Assembly (NCBI GenBank): GCA_009869945.1 | Contig: WIXG01000017.1 | Coordinates: 124,001 to 188,000, forward strand | DNA from: Mesaphorura yosii | Lineage: Eukaryota > Arthropoda > Collembola > Poduromorpha > Tullbergiidae | Reading direction: 5' to 3' | Length of the DNA: 64,000 nt | In this document: positions 27,893-39,300 of the stretch, in pieces | How positions within the stretch are numbered: the stretch's first letter is position 1 | Layout: the number at the start of each line of letters is the position of its first letter | Notes under the pieces: model-generated | Told to the model about the DNA's origin: nothing | Databases searched by the model: none | Seen by the model: the letters and a program-made list of their open reading frames with translations, nothing else | Position numbers and translations under genes: made by a program

Positions 27893-28311
27893 ATTCAAAG
27901 TCAAAATCAGACAAATTGTTAACGCATTTATTAAGAAAATTAAAATCAACAAGTACAAAATGGTTAAGAAACATTCTAGCAGCACAGCACTCATTCGTCT
28001 CTCTCGCACAAGAATTAAGAAGCTAAAATAAATATTATCTCATTAGCATTAGCATTGCATTGGTTCAAGTCTAAAATTAGATCGATATTACTTCTAAGCT
28101 ACTTTACTCCTTTAACTAACACGGTATTTACAGATTATTACACGGTTCAGTGAGCAAATTTGGTTGTGATGCGATGCGTCGACACGTATCGCAATTATTC
28201 AACTGGCAATTGACTGATTGTGGTTACTTATGAGTATAAAAATATTGTGAGTATTCATCTCTTATTTGCAGTATTTTAAAGGTTAAGCCTATTAATTAGC
28301 CTTGGCCTGGC
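27893..28311. other. Convergent 3' flanks of BBS2 and the LRR gene
   Basis: A 419-nt spacer. BBS2's likely poly(A) signal is at 28027-28032, and the nearest minus-strand AATAAA (27932-27927) lies left of it, so the two 3' UTRs may overlap. Confidence 0.5.
28027..28032 (+). terminator. Poly(A) signal AATAAA of BBS2
   Basis: Canonical hexamer 135 nt past the BBS2 stop codon. Confidence 0.6.
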
Positions 28312-31300
28312 CTATCGTCTCTCGTAATCTTCATGAACATAATAAGGTAAAGACGCGTACATTTGCTGTTGTTGCTGTTGTTGTTGCTGATACATCATTT
28401 GATGCTGCTGTCTTAGCGAGAGTGGTCCGACTGAATTGTTATACCCGGGATTATGGGAGTTGGAATTTGAACTGAGTGCTTGAGCTTGGTTCAGCGTCAT
28501 GCCGCTGAACGGATACGCTCCGTACACGGTTCCTCCACCTCCGGCGTTGCTTGCATTGCTGTTGGCTTGTAAGTTGGGCGGAAGGCTCTGCAGCATCTTC
28601 CCATTGCCTGCACGCACCGTCGCGTAGTTGATTCCAGGGGATGGCATCAGAATTCCGCCCGGATGGAACGCCGCCTGCTGCTGTGAGCCGTACTGCGCCG
28701 GGAAATGGTGGTGAGGGGCATGCGGCTGTGATTTATGCGAGCACGTGCATTTGGACGACGCCGGCACGTACGCGGGTACGCTAATTATGCTTGGAGCGGG
28801 CATCGCAAATTCGTTCGCGTCCGAGAATGAGCTGTTGGACAGCTTCACGAAGCAGACGATACTGACGACAAAGAGCACAATCAGACCCACGACTCCACCG
28901 ACGATGCCGATGATCAGGTTGTCCATGTTGTTGATGTCTGCCACCTTCATCTTCGGTCCTCCGCTACCAGCCGAGCCTACGCCAGACGACGCGGAGGTAC
29001 TGATTGTATTATCTTGTGTGATGTGGTGATCGTTGTTGCGAGTCACAATCTTGTCCATGTTTTTATTCCGGGTTGACGACGGCTTCTTCGTGGCTGGTGG
29101 CAGAGACCAAATTATGTCATCGTCTCGGTCGGTCGTCGTCGTTGTTGGAACCGTCGTCGGGATTCGATATGGGATCGGCGTTGTTGAGGTCGTGGACCCG
29201 GATTCGCATACGAGCTCCTCGAGCTTGATGTCAAGCACGCTGACTCCCTCCAGATTCCTGGGCCCAGAGCAAATTATATTGCTCTCGATGGCCTTCAGGT
29301 ACTTGACGAGATACACAGCATTGCAATCGCACGTGGGGCTCAGTCCTTCAAGACGGATGTTCTGCGACAGGAATGGCGGGCTGAGATTTGTGATTTTCGA
29401 ACCGTTCAGATTGAGCACAATGTGGCTGGACATTGGGACAGGGACGAGAACTGACGGCAGAAGAGTTAAAGATGTGTTTATCAAGGAGATCTTGACATCC
29501 GGTGATGTGAGCCCTGCGAGAGGAAAGACAAGTTCCGTTTCTGTTGAGGTGACACTGATAACAATAAAAACTCGTCCTACCTGCAAATGCGCCTGTCGAA
29601 ATTGATCGAATTCGCTTTCCTCGTAGTCCAATGTTTCTGACTCTCGCATTGAGACCAGGGTGGATTTGATCTACAATCTAGAAAACAACACAGAGAAATG
29701 AAATTCTGTGCCAGATGAAGCAGTCGTTAATTATCAATTAGGCAGTTACCTGATGGTCCTTCATTTCAAAGTCAAAATCTTCCAAGTTCTTAAGATTCGT
29801 CAGCAATCCCCGTATGTCCAAATATCCTAGCTTGGGAATATTGTACAGCTCCAGCTGCCTGAGGTTCTTCACGTTCAGAGCCGTCTTCTCCACCTTTGTC
29901 AGCATTTCCAAGTCGTTGAGCTTGAGCACTTCGAGCAGTGGTGGGAACACATTGCCACCCGCAATGCTTGTGAACAGATTCTTGGACACGTCCAAGTACA
30001 CGAGATTCGATGGGAAATGCGTGTCGAGCGACTGCAGCTGGGCGTGGCTTAAGTCCAGCGTTTGGAGGAGCGTCGTCCTCTGAAAAACGACCTCATCAAA
30101 CTTTTGCAGTGGGTTCCCAGACAAGTTGAGAGTTCTCAAGAACGGCATTTCAATGACGGGCAGAGATTTGATGCCGCAGTGGGCAAGATTTAGAGTTCGT
30201 ACGGTTTTCGGTTCATTCAGAATGTTCTTAATAGACAAGTCGTTCAATTTGTTGTAGCTTAAATCTAAATTCTTCACATTGACGAGGACGTTCAGATTCG
30301 GTGGAACGTCTTGCAGCTGGTTTTCACTCAAGCTGAGTGACTCCAAGTAAAAATACTGCTTTTGCAGTGCGTCCGACGGTATCTCGCTGAAAGTGTTCTT
30401 TGACAAGTCAATCCTTTGCAGTTTTAGTACGTGCGTGCGGTCAAACAACGTTGCTGGAAGGCTGGACAGGTAATTATTCGACAGATCAAGCTCGAGGCGT
30501 GATAATCCATGAAACAGACTCCCTTCAATGTTCTCCAGCTTGTTGCCCGACAAATCCAAGTGTTGCAACTGCGAGGAGTTGACAAACGCATTCTGCGGGA
30601 GGAATTCCAGAGCATTCTGGCTCAGATCGACTTTAATCAGATGTGGGAAATTGGAGAAGTTCATTTCATTCAAATTCTTCAGCTTGTTCTGCCCGAGGCC
30701 GATGTGCCGCAGATTTCTGCAGTATCTCAAGAATTCTGTGGGAAAGAGGCTGAAGCGGTTGTGCGTCAAGTCCAGCGACCACAAAGACTCAAAGTTCTCA
30801 AAGCTGTTTGGGAAGACGTAAGATATCTCGTTGAAGCTCAAGTTTAAGATCTTCAGCTTCGGGAAGTTGCCGCTGTTGTTTTCGTCTCCATTGCTTGCCA
30901 GATTCGCATTGGCGCTGTTCTTGCTGTTGAAACCACGGAACGTATTGAGCTTGTTATGCTTCAGATTAAGTTCAATTAAATTGGTCGTATTGGAAAAGAT
31001 GTCGGATCGAATGTTCTTAATTCGATTGTAGCTCAAATCCAGCCGTGCAAGTGACTGCATATTTTCAATCGAGCCGATTTCTTTCAGCAGGTTCTTTGAG
31101 AAATTCAGATTCTGAAGGTTGTTTAGATTTCCAAACTTTGGCAGAAATTCAATCTGATTGTTGGAGAGGTCGATGGTCTCGACGCTTTGCAGTCCATCGA
31201 ACGTATTCTCAGCGTACAGCGAGATGAGGTTGGATTTGAGGTTAAGCGACGTCAGTTGTCCGAGTAGGACAAAATTGTGCGGAAGAAGCGATTGGACGAC

Positions 31301-33331
31301 ATTCTGCTCAACGTTGAGCGTCTGCAGCTGACTCAGCTGGAACCGTGGAATTGATTTGAGACTGTTGAGCCCTACGTCGAGGGAGACCAGTTCGGCTGGG
31401 AAAATGACGTCTTCCAGGTTCTCGATTAAGTTTCCGTGCAGATTGAGTTGGCGCAGGGTCGGGAAATTCGAGAACGTGTCTTGTGGAATTTGGCGAATGA
31501 GATTGTGGGACAAATTCAGGACGGTGAGGTTCTGCGACTTCATTGGAGTCAGCGCAGAGATTCGGTTGTAGTTTAGCGTGAGAGATGTCAACGTTGGAAG
31601 CGCGTCCAAGGCGGCAGTTGGAAAAGTTAGCAGGTTGTTGTCCATTACGTTCAGCATGCGTAAGTTCAGAAGACCTTCAAAAGCCGACGCCGGTAACTGC
31701 AAAGAAATGAATGCAAATTAGCGGAAATGACCTTAAAAGTCCATGTCGTTGAAAATGTTTACCGTTCTGAGCTGATTAACTCCCAGATTCAGTTCTCTGA
31801 GGTTCACCATTCCCTGGAAGAATCCACGCGATATTTCACTGATCCGATTTCGGCTCAAGTCGAGAACTTCCAGATGCTTTAGTGTCTTCAATTGAGTCCC
31901 GTCCAAGTTTTGAATCAAGTTTGCCGAGAGATTCAGCCGCTTCAGCGTGTCCAGGGACTTTATCGCAGTTATCGGGATTTGCGAGAAGAAATTATTGGAT
32001 AAGTTGATCTCTTCGATTGTGGTAAGCCCCGTGAACGGGTCGCTGTTCAGCCGGTGCAGGCGATTCCACTCCAGGTCCAGCTTCCGGACATTGGACATTC
32101 CCTTGAACGCATTGCCGTGAATCGTGTGGATTTTGTTATGGCCCAAGTTTATGAAGATGAGGGTCTCTTGCGTTGTAAACTCATCAATTTTGAGGTCTTC
32201 AATTTGATTGTAACTCAAATCAATGAGACGCATAGAATTTGGTCCTTTGAGCGACTGAGTTGGAACCGCTCGCAATTCGTTGTTGTCGATATAGAATTCC
32301 TGCAAGTAAATTCATTTATTTATGTTTTACGCTTTTAATATGAGCAGGTAAATCAGCGAATGAAACCCCACTTTTAGGCTGAGACATCCTTCTAGAATCC
32401 CACTGTCGATGTTGGACAGCAAATTAGAACCAAGCCACAGCTTCTTCAGCCGAGGTAGTTTCTTAAACTCCGAAGTGCTAAAAATCGGATTAAGCTGATC
32501 GCCCAGAAGGTTGTGGCTAAAATCCACCTCTTCCAACGTCTCCGTGAGCCCCTCCAACGATTTCTCAGTCAGTCTTCGTAGCCAATTATGAGAGAGGTCA
32601 AGCCTTCGCAGTGGAATGCCACTCGCGACGAATGCCTGCACGCACGCAACGTAGAAGCAAGAAACAAGAAGTGAACATTTAATTATAAAACTGACATTTG
32701 TGATTAGTGATTTGCGATTAATTCATGACACGCGGCCGACGTGACGCGGCGTCCTGCATGCATTGCATTTGCGTGTGTTTGCGTTGTCATTGGCTAAACG
32801 AACCTGTGGTGGAATATTCTGACTATTGACATATTTCTGGGAGAAGGCCACAATCGGCTGTCGAAAAGGCAGGGTCGGGATATCTGACTGAAACACGACG
32901 CGATCACAGTTGACATGAATCGTCTCTTCGCTCGTAACCGCACAGAGACAATTAGCGACGGAGTTCATACTCTTCAGCTCCCTGCAGGAGATCCATTCTT
33001 CGTCGGGCAATGACAGCACAAATTCAGAGCCCGGCTCCGCTTTCTGCAAATACGTAGCAAATGCGAGAACAATAGAACATTAACAACACAAGCATAACAT
33101 TCGCCTTGCTTTTACAATAGGATATTGAATTTGGCTCTTTTAAATACAAATGAATTTTTGTACATTCAAATTAGAATGCGTCTCACATACCAATCGAGTG
33201 ACAAGGAGGATTGAGGTGAAGAGCAGCTGCAGCAGGAATATGCGGACGCTGCTGCATGGCGAAGAGGAGAAAATTCCTGCCACTGCCGTAGTCGTGGTCG
33301 TGGTCCACCTTTGTCTTTGTCTGATACTCAT
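28312..33331 (-). CDS. Chaoptin-like leucine-rich-repeat transmembrane protein
   Basis: A 1,475-residue single-pass cell-surface LRR protein, probably for adhesion or reception. Exons: 33331-33191, 33043-32804, 32635-32372, 32299-31763, 31696-29750, 29677-29581 and 29513-28312. Order: basic N-terminus with a signal hydrophobic stretch (about residues 30-47); Cys-containing LRR cap (EEWISC...ANCLCAV); then roughly 35-40 repeats of about 24 residues (LxxLxLxxNxL, as in LARLDLSYNRIKNI), estimated from length; a C-terminal cap with TCDCNAVYLVKYL...NIICSGP...LVC; a Thr/Pro-rich stalk; a membrane span at 1275-1298 (IIGIVGGVVGLIVLFVVSIV); and a tail of about 177 residues rich in His, Gln, Asn and Ser with a Q9 run. 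Drosophila chaoptin has a similar LRR array but a GPI anchor; this protein clearly has a tail. The ATG lies 3 nt after a 5' UTR splice acceptor (ttgtag/gtc), so upstream untranslated exons exist. Confidence 0.88.
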
Positions 33332-36300
33332 GACCTACAATTAGAAAAGAAAAGGGTTTAATCATCTTGATCGAGGTGTGGTGTTGATGAGCTGAGGAGG
33401 GCCGCCACCCGGCCAAGGAGAAGGAGATGAAGAAGATGAGGCTTTCATGTAGATACGATCAACAATCGACTATTTATTATCAAGTTGCGTACGCAATACG
33501 CGAACCTGTCCGAACTGTGAACTCGAACACCGGGCAGACGGACAAGTGTTTAGACAAGTGCAATTCATTCATTGTGCTCTGCTGCAGGACTGTTGAATAT
33601 TATTTGTTATCATCGAGCAAGCGAATAGCAAATCTTGCACTTGGGGCAATGGCAATAATAACTAACGTCTTTAAGCCTTACATAATACTTACATTGCATA
33701 GCCGTGCCGGCCGTGGCATGGTACAACAATGCAATGCAGCCAGCAATGCAGTGTAAGCTGCACGGCCACTAATTACAGTTATTCACTCTGACCACTTTTA
33801 TACTCATTTGCCCAACAATTGCCATACCACAATGGCAGACACAATGCGGTATTTTTACAACTCGACGCTGTGCTGGTGTAGTGTTTAGCGTGGATCGTAT
33901 TTCAATGGCAGCGTTGACATGAATTGATCGAAAGAATGCGAATGTGACGTGACTGACTGACTCCTTCGCTTTGAGGAACAAGGAAAAGCTTATTACGGCC
34001 CACGTCCATCAATCATTCGTCATTCGTGGCTGAGAACTGCAATAAAATTACACCTGTCTTTAGCCTGGGCTGGTCTGGACTCACTTCTCGCATTGTATTG
34101 CATGAGATAATTTGGGCGCTGAATCGCGACGAAAAATTGAATGCCAAAGAATTCACGACCATAATTCATATTGCATAATCTTTACAGCAATCGTAATCAT
34201 TACGGCGAGGCAAGACAAGGGCGCAAGCACAGGCGACGGCGCAATCGTAATTTGCAATTTGTGATTACCTTTCGCGATTGCGATTTATGAGCGTCATAAA
34301 ACATAAAACAAGGCGCTGACAGTTTCCTTTACTTTACATTGTTTTTTGAGGGTTTCAGATAGTTTATGATTTCAAGGCAATTTTGAGGAAACGATTCGTC
34401 TTCTAAACACATGCAAATAATTTGAGCTGAGGAGATTTATTTGCTAAATTCCTCAAGTTCGATTTCAAAGGTGCCCAAACTCAATGTGTCGTGCCATCAA
34501 TCCTTAAATCCACAGCTCATTTTCATGGTTCATCACGAATTTGCAATTTGCGTTGGAACGACCTTTCGAGTAACGAGCAATTGTAATTACTTTTGATTTC
34601 GTTTACTTGCGAAGCGTACGCACTCTACTCGAAAGAGTCCCACAATTCTATTTTCTATTCACATCGCATTCGCATTCATAATGCTGAAATTAACCGCGTG
34701 GGCACTTGAAACACGAGACACGGACACGACTTTCTGGGCATTCGCATTCGTGCTATGTATGAGAAAATAATTGTGTGCAATTCCCACAATTATGCCACAC
34801 ACGCCGTCGCTGTTCTGGTCGGTCAGTAGTCTCGCTCTGCATTGTGTAATTGTCGTATTGTTTCTGGAAGCGCACTTGGCTTTGGTCATTGCATTGTGGG
34901 AAACTGGGACAATCTTTATCGTGATCTCGAATCGAACTCGAACTAACTTTCTTTCCCTGCATGCGCTGCTTGCCTCATTGCATTGTTGAGCCCGACGCGT
35001 CGTGTAATGTTTTCGTACACAAACAAAACAATTTCATTCAACTTCGTAGTCGCAGTCACAGTAGCAGAAGCTGATCGCAGCGGAACAGCAACTCACGATG
35101 CAGTTTTTATCTATCAAGCTGTCATTGTTATTCGATTACGATGCCGACTGTCATTGTTTACCCACGAATCGAATCGGCTGTTATTTGTGCACGAGTGCAC
35201 GATACACGTTTCAATTAGAAATAGCGAAATGGAGTCGCGAATGGTGAATCCTAACACCTCAGCTTGTCAGTTTCCATTCACTTTGCATGTTTTGGATTAG
35301 AAACCTGCCACATGGCAGCAAGCAGGTAATGACAAATTGTTACGAATCGCATTGGGCCGGGGCCGCAAAATGCTACATGCATGAATGCGTGGTTCGAAAT
35401 CTTTCTGTCAAGCCAAAGTCGAGAGTCGTCAGAGAGAAAGTTAAGTCTCAATTTCATTTCACACGTATTTTTCCACCAAAAAGTAAAAGGTTGACCACAA
35501 TCACAAAAACTCAAATTCCTTCATACTTGAGGGAATGAAAATGAATCCGGCACGGATTTCAAGTTTGGCCAGGCAAAGCCATAAAAATGACACCGGCCAC
35601 AGAATGGACAAGACACTAGACAAAAAAGTTGCTGCCTGCTCGCCTTCAGCTTTCATAAATTTCGGAAACGGATTTCAGAGTTCTGTGACATAAATTTTGT
35701 CGCGTGTGATCCATCCGCGTGTTTTACTTTAAATTTTAATACGGCAGTGGCGGGGGCAGCAGTGCGTTCAAAACGAGGAACCCTCCTTAATTTTAACGAG
35801 AGAAAGCCAGAGGAGCGTGAAGCAATATTTATATTGCACACGGCACAGTAATAAACTCAGATTTCAGATTTTTGCGAGCTCAGACGTAATTATAACGGAG
35901 TTTTTGTCCGATTTCATGTTGTTTTCATTGAAAAACAGTGCAATACGGATTTCTTTCGCCATGCCGTGCCGTGCGTGCACGTAATAAGCGAGCCAAATCT
36001 GATAATAACAAATCTGCTCACTGCAGCGGCGGTGCAGCACTATAATTCAAGAACGCCGAGCCAGCAATCAAATGAATCACCAAGTCGAGCAATTTGTCAG
36101 GCGACAAGAAGATCGAAATTGAAACTAGACAAAGAAACACGCTGCGTTGAGCTGAAACACGGATTCAAGAAGTGAAAAGAAGAAGGAAGAAACGGCTTAA
36201 TAAGCTCGTAATTAATAAATCATGCACAAATTAGTGCAACAATGGCAATTAGAGCCAAATTCACACAGAAGCTGGGCGAAACGAAATTGGAATTTCTATT

Positions 36301-39300
36301 ACGCAATCATGCACAAAAGGGCAACGACAGGCTTGGGTTTAAGATTACATCAAAATCGAAATGCGAATTGCAAATGCAAAGCAGAGCGAATTCCATTTCC
36401 ATTGCATTTGCATTCCTAAAATTATGCAGAATTCGATTGTGCTGTGAATCTGTGAGTGACTCTTGAATGATGAATGAAATGGTTGATTCATTTCGTTACT
36501 CAATCATGGGCAGTGAGTTATTTGACAAATATAAATCAGAGCTAGTTATCTAAAAGCACTAAAGCAGGACAATATGCAGGTGCAGTTGAAGCAGTTGTCA
36601 ATTGAAAATTGCAGTTGCAATTGCACTGCTAAGCAAATAATGGCAAAGCAAAGAATCTGCACTTGTTTTTGTCACAGCCGCAGTAGCCGTCGCGAATTTT
36701 ATAGCTGGTCATTTGTTTGCATTGCTCGAAAATTCTTATACATAATCGCAAAGACATCAGCAAATCAAATTTCGAAATCTCACACATTACGGCATCACAG
36801 CACAATACAAATACAATGCAGGGCAGCAGAATAAAATTGTCATTCAACGCAACGCAATAACGAAAGATTGAGCGAATTTGAGCAGCCCGAGCTTGCGCTT
36901 GTAAGCAGCATGCTGGGCTCCGCGATTCGCGTTTCTTTTCTATTTCGATTTCTAGACCATCATAAGTGGGCATTTATTTGGGCGACGGTTGGCGGAGTAA
37001 ATGTGTCAGAATTCCTGAATGTGCAAAAATGCACAGATTACAAGAACAGATCAAGAATGCTTACTTATTGTGTATGTAAATAATGATATAATGATGCATG
37101 CATAATAAAGTGCAACTTAAACTCAATAAACCTACTGCCTGCATACATAAACCACCTGTCCAACTTTTCCTTTGTGACTGCTTATCAGACCAAGAATTGT
37201 GAGTCTGTACATCATTCATCGTAATTCGCAAAGGTCGCGTCTTCCATTCTCATACCGCAATTTATTTAATTTGAGGCCTGCACTTGTTCACTATTCACTG
37301 CTCATGTAAATAAATATTAAAATGTAAATGTGAAGTGCTCTCGCGATACTGATGAGACGAGATGAGCGACAGACGAGATGTATATGTGCAGCGATGAATA
37401 ATGAATAATGAGCAATAATGGTTTAATAACTCGACGCGCCCTGCTATTGCCATTGCTATTGCTATTGATAATTAATGTCTTGGAGTATATAGACTGCAAT
37501 ATAATCAAATGAATCAAAATCAGATGTAGCGTGGCTGTGGCGAAAGTGTGAATCAAAGTCCACTGTCCACTCCAATAAACCCAGCTTTCGACGGTGGCGA
37601 AGGCGATGGCGAAGCGAAAGAACTTTGGTATTTTGTATTTTAAGAAATTGACCTAAAATTGATTGGAGCCACATGACGAATCAGCAGTCAGCGCCAATGG
37701 ATTCATGTCCTCTAATAAAGCTGTAAGCTATTTTTGCATCTTCGCCTTGCCTTGCATCTTGCTTGCTTTATTGATGCTGCTAGCGAGACTAATTGGTGGA
37801 TGATACCTTTCTATTTACATTTTACAGCGGCCATTGTGACACCGAACACAATAAATAACATGAACGATGAACATGATGACAATCGGCTAGCTTGCAATTG
37901 AGCTTGGCTCGGATTTACTGCTCGGCTCAGGCCAACTCTCTCTCTCAACCCAGCAGCAGCAGCAGCAACCACTCTTTGCCAGTCTCATCAAAATCAAAAT
38001 CAACAACAGCGTCTTTATCTTGGGTATTTATTATTCTTTGTTAACACTTGATAATTTGCTGTCTTCATGTTTTGCATGACTAAATCATTTTCACTGCAGT
38101 GTAGTAAGAAGAATTAACAACAGGGACAACAATGCAATGCGCGGCCGCGGTTATCAGCACGACCATCAACAGAAAGCTGCGTCTGCGATGAACTCTACGG
38201 CGAGCCGAGCGTGAGAGTTGGAAATTCTCGGCGTTCGCGTACGCCCAAGCCTATGAATTCTGAGCCGGTGGCCATAAACATAAGCATAAACTCATTTAAT
38301 GGACGATTTGGCTTGTGCCCGTGCCGTACTTTAATTATACGCCTTATCGCAATTGCGACTAGAAACCAAAACAAAACTGCAGACTCAGCAAACTAATCAG
38401 TGAATTATTCATCGGATTCGAAATTGAAACCAATCGGGCGTCTCTCACATGAAATTAGCCGCTTCGCAGTGCAGTGATTTGCGATTTGCTCAATTTACTC
38501 GAGTTTGCTGGCTGCTCAACGTATAATGCATTCCTAATGCTCTCGGGTAAAAGTCAACCCAATCGCGATCGCGAAGGAGTTACAATACAACCAAGTCAAG
38601 TCAAAGTTGGATGAATTCATTAGGTTTAATAAAAAGAATTGGCATGGTCTACCGGCAGTGTGTGAAGACGAACAAAGCAAAACAGCGAGAAGCTCTGCAT
38701 TAGGAAATAGCAAGAGTGAAGTCTTTAAAACAATTTACGGTATTTTAAATTTACTCGGCTGAAGAGTCCGAACAAAAGCAAAGCAACTTGAGCGAGCGTC
38801 CAACGTAGAATCTTCACTTTTATTTCCCAAAAGCCAAGCCAAAAAGGCTTGAGCCTGTTAGCCTGAGTCAGGTGCAAAATGCGATGTAAAATGCCCAAAT
38901 TGCATCGCGGCACTGGCGTAAAAGGCAATAGCAATGGCAATGGCAGCGATAAAACCAACGGGATGCCGCCTTTGCCTCGTCTCGTTGTGTATTGCGGTCT
39001 TAATCTTAACCTTTCCGTATCATGCAATCCAAGTGCAAGATTATTAAGTAATTGTTGCTTTTTTTGCAAACCACAAAACACTCAGCACAAGAATAGATGT
39101 CGAATTTGTATAAGGAAATTGCCCAAATTGCAGATTTCCGGACTTGAAAAGGCCCACAAGAAAAGTGAGCACCATGCGATTTGTTGAAATGCCAAGCTTT
39201 TGCTAAACCAGTAGCTGGACAAAAATTCAGGTTACAGATTCCTTACCTCTTTTATTGAGTTATTCGACCCGGACTCCAGTTTAAGTCATCACATTCTCGT

